Source: Taudactylus pleione (taxonomy: Eukaryota; Chordata; Amphibia; Anura; Myobatrachidae). From it: a stretch of 64,000 nt of DNA. This document shows, piece by piece, positions 54,690-64,000 of this stretch; positions within the stretch are counted from its first letter, which is position 1; every line of letters starts with the position of its first letter. Made by a program: the position numbers and the translations under genes. The notes beneath the pieces are model-generated. The model did no database searches and was not told the DNA's origin. It was given only the letters and a program-made list of their open reading frames with translations. The DNA is taken from positions 10,621,001-10,685,000 of the forward strand of contig JAUIMM010000211.1 in NCBI GenBank assembly GCA_031769625.1, written 5' to 3'.

Positions 54690-55135
54690 CCCCCACTGGC
54701 TCTCAGGCAAAAGTGCCCATTATGCAGTGCCCCCTGTAGTTGTCCCCATATGCAGTGTCCCCTGTATTTATGCCCCTTATGCAGTGCCCACAGTGGTAGT
54801 GTAACTTATGCAGTGCCCCCTGTAGTCATGTCCCCTGTAGTCATGCCCCCATCAGTAATGCCCCCAATAGTAATGGTTCCTGTTGTAGTGCCCCAGTAGT
54901 AGTGTCCCCAGTTGTATTGCCCCCAATAGTAATGCCCCCTGTACTAGTGTCCCCTTTATAAATTCCCCAGTATTAATGCCCCTGTATTAGTGCCCCCAGT
55001 AGAAGTGCCCCTGGCCCCTGAGTAATGCACCCAGTAGTGGTGCCTCCTAAGCAATAACCCCAGTAGAAGTGCCCCCAGAGTAATGTCCCTAGTAGCTGTG
55101 CCCAGGTGCCCCCAGTAGTGGTGGCTCCCCCCAAG
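54690..55135. repeat. Degenerate 'AGTAGTGCCCCC' repeat
   Basis: Roughly 20-25 bp units such as AGTAATGCCCCCAATAG, GTAGTGCCCCAGTAGTAGTG, and GTCATGCCCCC fill the interval. Confidence 0.8.
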
Positions 55136-56975
55136 TATTGTCCAGGCTGCCTGCACACACACACAAAAACAAAACAAAACAGTAACACTTACCTTCAGCC
55201 CCGCTCTGGCCCCAGCTCTGGCGTCCGCTCCGCTCGGCTGCTCCTCTCTCTGCACTATGGGAAAGACGTCATGACGTCCTCCCATAGTGCACATTGTGGG
55301 AGCCGGAAGCCGGAGCCTCCGTCTCCGGCTGCTCTGCTCTGCCGGGCGCCCGCTGGTAACTGAATCTCAGCGGGCGCCCGGCAGTTAACATGCTGTTTCT
55401 ACAGCAGGGGTAGGAGGCAGCGCGCCCCGTGCGATTGCACGGGTCGCCTGCCCCTAGAAACGGCCCTGAGTGCAGCACCCACCTCCTGGCACTTTGGTGC
55501 CAACTCTCTTGGCGACGTCGTTCACAGTCATCGCTGGTACACACCCGATGACACATACAGATGGGTGTCAGAACGGGGAGAGGGGCGCAAGGGGGCATCT
55601 TGCCCCCCCTAAACCATTTAAAAGACGCGGCGGCCATGGACAGTCAGTGGCTGTGCTTTATAGCAATAGGCTACACGACTTCTGCACCGCGCGGAGGAGG
55701 AGGTGTAATGCGCGGTGTTTCACCTATTCATAGCAATAGGTTGCACAGCAGGGCTGTGCAACCTATTGCTATGAAGCACAGCCCCTGACCGCCCACGGAC
55801 GGCGATACAGTCCTCCCGTGCCCAGGTAACAGAGAAGGAGGGAGGAGGGTGGAGCACAGGGGCATCTGAAGAATTTCAAGTTGCCCCCCCCCCCAACATA
55901 AAATCTGTTCGACTCCCCTGTGCACACATGACATATCAGCCATTCACACGGATGATATATCTGCCGGTGTGTACTTTTATGCGCACTGGCGATATTTTAC
56001 TGACTAGTAGCAAGTCTTGCGTACACACACAAGCGCAGTCGCATTTTGAGAAGAGTACAGCGCTGCATATGATAAATAGACACATCTTTTCCGCGCATGC
56101 TTCTATGGAGCAACACGGGAACAACGTAAACAAGCAAACTCCACAGTTTGATGAATTCTGAACAAAATATAGATGATTATAAGAAACTTCCTTTTTTTAA
56201 GTCGGCTTCCCATCTCCGTAAAGACACGTCCTTTTCTGATCAGCCCCAAGGCACCGATGTAACGCTCTCACTGCAGTATAATTGGAGCTCCGCCGCATGT
56301 CGGCTCCGTATTGCAAAATGACGCTGTATCAGCCACGTGCATTGACAGAAGCTAAGGGCAAAATTTACTAAGCGGTGGTTTGACGGCGGTTTCTATTCTA
56401 TTCTAAAACCAGCCGTTTGGTGGCGGGTTCTATTCTGTTCTAAACCCCGGGCTTTGGTGGCGGTTTTGCAGCGGTTTCTAAATGACAGCCGTGTTCTATT
56501 CTATTCTAAAATGTGTTTGTTTTTTTTAATTAATTCTTTATTTTCTTAATTTTCAAAGCACAAGACATACTTTTGCAGCAAAAAAGAATCAATACAAAAC
56601 ACAGTATTGTACATGAAAAAGCACAATAATACAGCTCCATACTTAGACATACAAAAACCAGAAACCAAAACTAAAATAATTTAGTAAAGTCTAAAGTATA
56701 GCGTACTTCACAATAAAATAATCAGAAAAATAAGAAAAAGAAAAAAGATGGGGAAGAAAAATAATAGAGAGGGAAAGATAAAGAGGGGGACGAGGGGGAG
56801 GGAGAGGGCAAATATACACTGGGTGTACCGAACTCTAAATCAGAACACCAGAAATATTTAGAAATTAAGGTTGTGGAATGAGGGCTGCATATGAGGCTGA
56901 GGATTTAAAATCAATCCAGCTGGACCACATAGCAATAAACTCAGAATGTTTCTCAGGGGCTGAGTAAAGGACATC
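55136..56975. other. Intergenic repeats, then LINE 3' end
   Basis: 55136-56360 holds unclassified repeat-like sequence, including GGGCGCCCGCTGG/TCTCAGCGGGCGCCCGG (about 55345-55383) and a perfect 18-bp hairpin at 55731-55771. 56360-56515 has three TTCTATTCTATTCTAAAA copies with GGTGGCGGTTT motifs. From 56516 the sequence belongs to the LINE described separately. Confidence 0.5.
55731..55771. repeat. Perfect 18-bp hairpin
   Basis: TAGCAATAGGTTGCACAG (55731-55748) and its exact inverse complement (55754-55771) are separated by CAGGG. TATAGCAATAGG also occurs at about 55659. Function unknown; probably the centre of an unclassified foldback repeat. Confidence 0.8.
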
Positions 56976-56983
56976 ATCCATGG
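56865..56983 (-). pseudogene. C-terminal end of LINE ORF2
   Basis: Reads MDDVLYSAPEKHSEF to SYAALIPQP and a stop at 56865. It continues directly from the last codons (FYMTMD) of the segment at 62261 on the far side of the hAT element; the ATCCATGG duplication is the join. It gives the natural end of ORF2. Confidence 0.85.
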
Positions 56984-57610
56984 TAGGGGTGTGCACCGGC
57001 CACTTTTCGTGTTTTGGATCTGGATCTGGATCTTTCTTCGTGTTTTGGATCTGGATTGGTTTTGCTAAAACCACCCTTCCGTGTTTTGGGTTCTGGGTTT
57101 TGTGTTTTGGATCTGTATTTTTTTGAAAAAAAGCATAAAAACAGCTAAAATCACAGAATTTGTAGGTTCTTCTGCTCCTATGCTATTATTAACCTCAATA
57201 ACCTTAATTTCCACTCATTTCCAGTCTATTCTGAACACCTCACACCTCACAATAGTGTTTTTATGTCCAAAAGGTTGCACCGAGGTAGCTGGATGACTAT
57301 GCTAAGCGACACGAGTGGGCGGCACAAACACGTGGCCCATCTAGGCGTGATACTGCAGTGGCAGACAGGATGGCAGTTTGAAAAACTAGGCCCCAAACTG
57401 TACATAATGCAAAGAAAAAAAGAGGTGCAAGATGGAATTGTCCTTGGGCCCTCCCACCCACCCTTATGTTGTATAAACAGGACATGCACACTTTAACAAA
57501 CCAATCATTTCAGCGCCAGGGTCTGCCACACAACTGTGGCTGAAATGATTGGTTCGTTTGGGCCCCCACAAAACAAGCTGGCAATTAATCTGTCCCTGCA
57601 CAAACTGGCT

Positions 57611-60600
57611 CTACGGAGGCAAGATGTCATCCTCATCCTCCTCATCCACCGATTCCTCACCCTCTTCAGTGTGTACATCCTCATCCTCACAGAGTATTAA
57701 CTCGTCCCCACTTGAATCCACCACCACAGGTCCCTCTGTACGTTCTGGAGGCTGGTCTCCCTGGAAGAGCTGATAATTCATTTTGATGAACATCATCTTC
57801 TCCACATTCTGTGGAAGCAACCTCCTACGCCTTTCGCTGACAAGGTTCCCGGCTGCACTAAACACTCTTTCGGAGTACACACTGGAGGGGGGGCAACTCA
57901 GGTAAAATAGAGCCAGTTTGTACAGGGGCCTCCAAATTGCCTCTTTTTCCTGCCAGTACAGGTATGGACTGTCTGACATGCCTACTTGGATGCTGTCACC
58001 GATGTAATCCTCCACCATTCTGTCAATGGTGACAGTATCATATGCAGTGACAGTAGACATGTCAGAAATTGTTGCCAGGTCCTTCAGTCCGGACCAGATG
58101 TCCAAACTTGGTCCTGCCTGCCCTGCATCACCGCCAGCGGGTTGCTTAGGATACCTAAGTTTTTTCCTGGCAGCCCCAGTTGCGGGAGAAAATGAAGAAG
58201 GAGCTGTTGACGTGTCACGTTCCGCTTCAGCTGACAGTGTGTTCACCAGCAGGTCTTTGCACCTCTGCAGGCTTGTGTCGGCCAGAAAGAGAGACACCAC
58301 ATAGGCTTTAAACCTAGGATCGAGCACGGTGGCCAAAATGTCGTGGTCTGATTTCAACAGATTGACCACCCTGGAATCCTGGCAAAGCGAATGAAGGGCT
58401 TCATCCACAAGTCCCACATGCCGAGCGGAATCGCTCCATCTTAGCTCCTCCTTCACTTTCTCCAGCTGCTTCTGCAAAAGCCTGATGAGGGGAATGACCT
58501 GACTCAAGCTGGCAGTGTCTGAACTGACTTCACGTGTGGCAAGTTCGAAGGGCTGGAGAACCTTGCACAACACGGAAATCATTCTCCACTGCGCTTGAGT
58601 CAGGTGCATACCCCCTCCTTTGCCTATGTCATAGGTGGATGTATAGGCTTGAATGGCCTTTTGCTGCTCCTCCATCCTCTGAAGCATATAGAGGGTTGAG
58701 TTCCACTGCGTCACAACCTCTTGCTTCAGGTGATGGCGGGGCAGGTTCAAGAGTGTTTGCTGGCGCTCCAGTCTTCGGCACGCAGTCGCTGAATGGCGAA
58801 AGTGGGCAGAAATTTTTTGGGCCACCCAAAGCATCTCCTGCACGCCCCTGTCGCTTTTCAGAAAATTCTGCACCACCAAGTTTATTGTGTAAGCAAAACA
58901 TGGGACGTGCTGGAATTTGCCCAGATGTAATGCCCGCACAATATTGGTGGCGTTGTCAGATATCACAAATCCCCAGGAGAGTCTAAGTGGGGTAAGCCAC
59001 TGGGCGATGATTTCCCTCAGTTTCTCTAAGAGGTTGTCGGCGGTGTGCCTCTTACTGAAACCGGTGATACACAGCGTAGCCTGCCTTGGAACGAGCTGGC
59101 GTTTCTGAGATGCTGCGACTGGTGACGCTGCTGCTGTTGCTGCGTAAGGTGATACATCCACCCAGTGGGCTGTCACAGTCATATAGTCCTTAGTCTGCCC
59201 TGTTCCACTTGTCCACATGTCCGTGGTTAAGTGGACATTGGGTACAACGGCATTTTTCAGGACACTGAGGACACTTTCTGACGTTTCTGTACAGTCTCGG
59301 TATCGCCGGCCTAGTGAAGTGGAATCTAGACGGGATTTGGAACCGGGGACACACTACCTCCATCAATTGTCTAAATCCCACTGCACCAATGGCGGATACC
59401 GGACGCACGTCTAACACCAACATAGCAGTCAAGGCCTCAGTTATACATTTTGCTTCAGGATGACTGCTGTCGTACTTCATCCTCCTCGCTAAGGACTGTT
59501 GGAGGGTCAATTGTTTAGTAAAAGTAGTGGTGTTCCTACTTCCTCTCTGGGATGATGAACGACTCCCAGCAGCAGCAACAGCAGCAGCGGCAGCAGGAGG
59601 CGTAGCAATGCAGGATCCTCCGGAGGAATCCGGGATAGGAGAGTCAGTCATGCCAGTGACATGGCCTGCAGGACTACTTCCGATCCTGACTAAAGAGGAA
59701 ATTGACGAGGAGGGAGTTGACGGTGTGGTTTGCAGGCGCTTGGATACAACAGGACAACGGGATTTAGGTGTCCCTGGACTGCTTACGGTCTTAGCCAAAG
59801 TTTCTGAACTTGACAGTAACTTATTATGAACGCGCTGCAGGTGCCGTATAAGGGAGGATGTTCCTAGGTGGTTAACGTCCCTACCCCTACTTATTCCACC
59901 TTTACATAAGGTACATATGGCAAGACAGTTGTTGTCCGGATTTGGATAGAAATATTGCCAGACCAAAGAGGTGGAATGTTTGGTCTTCTGCCCAGGCATG
60001 ACCGTGATGGGCTTTTTCATCCCACGGACAACAACTGTCTCCCCCGGAACCTGATTTAAACAAACCACATCACCATCAGAATCCTCCTCGCCAACTTCCT
60101 CCTCAGCGCCAGCTACACCAGTATCCTCATCCTGTTGTACTTCAACAGTGACATCTTCAATTTGCATATCAGCAAGTGGACTGTGGGTGCTCCTTTCAGC
60201 ACTTGCAGGGGGCGTGCAAATGGTGGAAAGAGCCACCTCTTCCCGTCCAGTGCTGGGAAGGTCAGGCATCGCAACCACCACCACACTTGGACTCTCCTTG
60301 GGGATTTGCGATATCTTCTTAGAAAGCACAGTTCTTCGCTGTGCTTTTGCCAGCTTAACTCTTTTGATTTTTTTAGTGGGAGGAGGGCTTCCATCGTCAT
60401 GTGAAGCTGAACCACTAGTCATGAACATACTAGGGATCGACCTTAGCCGTTCCTTGCCACTCCGTGTCATAAATGGCATATTGGCAAGTTTACGTTTTTC
60501 TTCAGCTGATTTAAATGTTTTTTTCAAGGTCATTTTCCTGAACTTTGTCATTTGGGATTGTATGTGCCCTCTATTATGACATTGGGCATCGGCCTTGGCA

Positions 60601-60722
60601 AACGACGTTGATGGCATGTTATCGTCTATGTCATGACTAGTGGCAGCAGCTTCAGCACTAGGAGGAAGTGGTTCTTGATCTTTCTCTATTTTATTTTTAT
60701 CGGAGAAAGTTTGGTCCTCCAT
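57611..60722 (-). pseudogene. hAT transposase, broken by a 2-bp deletion
   Basis: Same protein as at 36664-39780, in two frames: an N-terminal 510-codon frame (60722-59190) with the BED finger, and a C-terminal part (to 57611) with TTDMWTS-region core and hATC domain. The break is near 59275: copy 1 has GACACTTTTTCTG and this copy GACACTTTCTG, a loss of two T's. Other differences are isolated substitutions (for example in the BED region TICKGEIS versus TLCKGGIS) and one Ala-run length change. The element is probably immobile on its own but could be moved in trans by copy 1. Confidence 0.95.
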
Positions 60723-60764
60723 TTATGTTATATCGATTTGATATATACGTGCGGCTAAACACAG

Positions 60765-61725
60765 AAAATATTTTTTTATTTTTGCTGGAGAGTAGTGCAC
60801 TTTGTGGGTTACACCAGCCTTTAAGAAATGAGCCAGCCGGCTCTTAACTTATGGGACACAGGCGCACGCTTGGCGCTGCTCCTTTGTTGATGCACGTGCG
60901 GCTACTGCGCACACAATTCACAAACACAGAAAATAATTTTTTTTTGGTTTGGACTGGAGTGTACTTTGGGGGTTACAGCACCCTTTAACGGTCAAGCCAG
61001 CCGGCCCTTTACTTATGACACAGGCGCACGCTTGGCACTACTTTGTTGATGCACGTGCGGCTACTGCGCACACAATTCACAAACACAGAAAATTATTTTT
61101 TGGGGGGTTTGGAGTGTACTTTGGGGGTTACAGCACCCTTTAACGGTCAAGCCAGCCGGCCCTTTACTTATGACACAGGCGCACGCTTGGCACTACTTTG
61201 TTGATGCACGTGCGGCTACTGCGCACACAATTCACAAACACAGAAAATAATTTTTTTTTTGGTTTGGACTGGAGTGTACTTTGGGGGTTACAGCACCCTT
61301 TAACGGTCAAGCCAGCCGGCCCTTTACTTATGACACAGGCGCACGCTTGGCACTACTTTGTTGATGCACGTGCGGCTACTGCGCACACAATTCACAAACA
61401 CAGAAAATATTTTTTTATTTGGTTTGGAGTGTACTTTGGGGGTTACAGCACCCTTTAACGGTCAAGCCAGCCGGCCCTTTACTTATGACACAGGCGCACG
61501 CTTGGCACTACTTTGTTGATGCACGTGCGGCTACTGCGCACACAATTCACAAACACAGAAAATTATTTTTTTTTTGGTTTGGACTGGAGTGTACTTTGGG
61601 GGTTACAGCACCCTTTAACGGTCAAGCCAGCCGGCCCTTTACTTATGACACAGGCGCACGCTTGGCACTACTTTGTTGATGCACGTGCGGCTACTGCGCA
61701 CACAATTCACAAACACAGAAAATAT
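60765..61725 (-). repeat. 160-bp tandem array in second hAT copy
   Basis: Six E-box-containing units (CACGTG at 60893, 61052, 61207, 61367, 61522, 61682) with spacing of 155-160 bp. Spacing differs mainly through the T-rich segment. The first unit next to the start codon is diverged (GCTCTTAACTTATGGGACAC). Confidence 0.93.
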
Positions 61726-62097
61726 ATTATTTTTTTAGCACTTGGGGGGAGCACCCCTGATGGACAGAGTACCCCCTGGACAACACTACAGCACCCCTTT
61801 AGGACTGGGACACTGCACAGGACTTTGGAGTGGACACAGCCCCTATGGAGAACTGACTGCACAACACAGTCCAGCCAGCCCCTATGGACTTTGAAGTAGT
61901 GGACACAGCCCCTATTAACAACAGCAGCACAGCACAACACAGCCAGCCCCTATGGACTTTGAAGTAGTGGACAACAGCAGCACAGCGCAGGACAACACTA
62001 CTCTGCACTACACTACACAGCCCAGCCAGCCCTAACTCCCACCCTCCCTCTTCACTGTCCACAGCCGAGTGAGAAAATGGCGCCGACACGGATACCT

Positions 62098-62103
62098 TAT
62101 ATA
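62098..62103 (-). promoter_or_regulatory. Putative TATA box of second hAT copy
   Basis: TATATAA on the - strand (62097-62103) in the same setting as 41290-41296, with AAATGGCGCC about 20 bases downstream. Conservation between two copies supports but does not prove function. Confidence 0.55.
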
Positions 62104-62260
62104 GGATCCAAAACCCGCGAGACTCGGAAGGCGGGATGATGACGTTTTGCCTCGATTTCAAATCCGAGTCAGGCAGGAAAAGTCGAGCCTGACTCGGATC
62201 GGGGGGGCTCGGGGGGGTTCGGATTTCAGAAATCCGAACCCGCTCACCCCTAATCCATGG

Positions 62261-64000
62261 TCATGTAAAAGTCAAGGCGTTGACAACAATCCCACACTGT
62301 CGGAGGGATCCGAGAGCGCCAGCGAACTGGGAGTACCGCCCTAGCAGCATTATTAATATGTCGAAGAAGGGACTTTTTATAAAGAGAAATCGGGTCGGAT
62401 GTATGGGAGAGCAGCCAGAAGTCCGGACCAGATGATACAGAGTAACCCAATATCTCCGAAGCCAAGGCTATTATCCCTACCCAAAAGGGGGCAATTAGTG
62501 AACAATCCCACCAGATGTGCATCATCGTACCTGTTTCCCCAAAACATCTCCAGCAGAGAGGGGACACCGTGGGATAGCATTTATGGAGAATGACCGGGCA
62601 GCGGTACCATCTTGTCATTACCTTATACTGCGTTTCCAAAATTTCCAAACTATTGGAACACATACTAGTAACTTGGAACACTTTATCCCAATTAATATGT
62701 ATGTCTTTTTTTAATAAAGTCTCTATCCCAGGCCTTTACAAAAAGAGGGTCATCTTCAAACATGTTATGTAATAAAATCTTGTATATACCCGAAATTATA
62801 TGTGTGGGAGACTGCCGTTGCGAACACATAGATTCAAAGGGGGTCATATCTCTAGCAAATACTGAAGGGCCCCCAAGAGAAGAGGCAAAATGTCTAATCT
62901 GAATGTAGGCCCAGAGACTTTGGTTTGTAAGAGAAGTATTGTTACAAAAATCTGAAAAAGTTATATATTGACCATTGGACACAAGGTGGCCTGCCCTAGA
63001 AATCCCTGCATCAACCATGTGGAGGAAAACCGCCCTGAGGTCCCGGGAGGGAAAAGGGGATTATAAAGGATAGGAGTAAGAGGAGATATTACTGAAGAAA
63101 TCCCAGATTTAGCACGAAATTTTTTCCATATTTCCAATGTAGGGACGACTATTGGGTGTGAGGAACGAGCAATTTTAGAGCACCACAGCAAAGTGCTCAA
63201 ATGAAGATTGGATGATTCCACCTCCAGTTCCACCCATTGCTTACCCACTGTGCCCCGAGTCCAGTCCAGAACTCTACCGAGTATAATGGCCTGATGGTAT
63301 GTGGATATCATTGGCAATTGTTGGCCTCCCCTGCAGTTCCGCCTAAAAAGCACTTCATGCTTAAATCTGGGCTTTCTACCCCCCAGACAAATTTTCGGAT
63401 GAGGGTATGTGCTTCCGACAAGAAGCCAGAGGGTAAGGCAATCGGTGTAGTCTGCAGTAGATATAAGAGGTGCGGTAGAATATTCATTTTGATAATATTT
63501 AGACGGCCCAGCCACGAAAACCCCTGCATACCCCACCGATCCAATTCTTTACGAATGGAGCTAAGCAACGGTGTATGGTTAAGGGCAAACAAGTCACATA
63601 TACGTCTAGGGATACAGATGCCTAAATACTTAAGAGAAGAAGCCTGCCATTTAAAGGGGAAGGAGGCACTAAGTGCAGACACTGTCTCAACCGAAGCGGT
63701 GACATTTAAGGCAACAGATTTACTATAATTAATCTTAAAATTAGAGAGATCCCCAAAACGCTGGAATTCTCTCATTAAGTTAGGGAGAGAGATAACCGGA
63801 TTAGTTAATATCGCTAGCAGGTCATCCGCAAAGAGGGCAAGGCGATAGTCTTGTGAACCCACTTTAAGGCCAGTTATATTAGGGTTTGCTCTAATTGCCC
63901 TCGCCAGGGCTTCCATGCACAGTACAAAAACCAAGGGAGAGAGCGGACAGCCCTGACGAGTACCATTCGATATATGCACTGGAGTCGACAAAATCCCATT
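62261..64000 (-). pseudogene. LINE ORF2 reverse transcriptase, decayed
   Basis: Entering from 64000: GTRQGCPLSPLVFVL (RT block), LALFADDLLAIL with the FADD catalytic pair (63821-63832), FKINYSKSVALN, LKYLGICIP, then WLGRLNIIKMNILP: the order of L1-type reverse transcriptases. The frame then shifts near 63380 (KPRFKHEVLF and GGQQLPM in a second frame), near 63030, and near 62690, so at least three changes are needed to read through. The C-terminal cysteine-histidine block CWRCFGETGTMMHIWWDC (62250-62681 frame) is typical of L1/Tx1 ORF2. Frog genomes carry many Tx1-like L1s. It is non-functional because of the frameshifts and the hAT insertion. Confidence 0.9.

Larger units (their letters stand above)
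56984..62252 (-). mobile_element. Second hAT copy, 5269 bp, frameshifted
   Basis: Ends TAGGGGTGTGCACCGG and CGCTCACCCCTA with the unique 8-bp duplication ATCCATGG (56976-56983, 62253-62260). Its organisation is identical to the copy at 36030-41456: TATA box at 62097-62103, six 160-bp units instead of seven, transposase, 3' subterminal repeats. Protein identity to the first copy is roughly 97% by eye. Confidence 0.95.
56516..64000 (-). mobile_element. L1/Tx1-like LINE split by a hAT insertion
   Basis: On the - strand the LINE runs from beyond 64000 through 62261, resumes at 56975 after the hAT element, and ends in an A-rich tail at about 56516 (T-run on the + strand, with AATAAAG near 56540). 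The ORF2 frame crosses the hAT site without loss once one copy of the 8-bp duplication is removed. The 5' part, including the endonuclease, is outside the window. Confidence 0.9.

Overview
This window is vertebrate nuclear DNA, most likely from a frog with a large, repeat-rich genome. It holds the 3' ends of two ordinary spliced genes separated by introns and intergenic DNA that are packed with transposon remnants. The frog assignment is inferred from the style and density of foldback MITEs (including TTA-flanked 'GGGGTCTATTTACTAA' and 'CCCATAGCAACCAATCAG' types), the LINE 3' ends with an 'AATATGCTGCGCTATATAA' tail, a V-SINE-like SINE and an L1/Tx1-type LINE. I see no prokaryotic operons, CRISPR arrays or viral genomes.

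Genes. Four exons on the + strand (358-532, 6997-7181, 7577-7726, 10458-10580) form the last 210 codons of an EFCAB6-like EF-hand protein; all splice sites and phases agree. Three exons on the - strand (34350-34465, 31712-31825, 30264-30382) form the last 115 codons of MPPED1, a metallophosphoesterase; its 5' exons lie beyond the window. The two genes converge tail to tail with about 20 kb between stop codons, the same arrangement as EFCAB6 and MPPED1 on human chromosome 22q13.

Layout. 1-10.6 kb: EFCAB6 introns, with a 2.6 kb minisatellite (613-3231), a four-layer nest of transposons (about 4150-6180) and a 98%-identical direct repeat (7880-8962). 10.6-30.3 kb: intergenic, with MITEs, telomere-like TTAGG-type arrays, an internally deleted LTR element, SINE and LINE pieces, minisatellites and three stretches that look single-copy and AT-rich. 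30.3-34.5 kb: MPPED1 exons and the MITEs between them. 36.0-41.5 kb: a complete hAT transposon with an uninterrupted 1038-codon BED-finger transposase. 42-56.5 kb: MITEs, telomere-like foldback DNA and GC-rich repeats. 56.5-64 kb: an L1/Tx1-like LINE on the - strand, split by a second hAT copy (56984-62252) whose transposase carries a frameshift.

The most unusual item is a MITE family with at least ten complete copies here. Its ends read GGGCCTGATTCAG / CTGAATCAGGCCC, every complete copy has an exact 3-bp target duplication, and in one subfamily the body is a chain of about ten consecutive hairpins. I could not assign it to a named superfamily with certainty.
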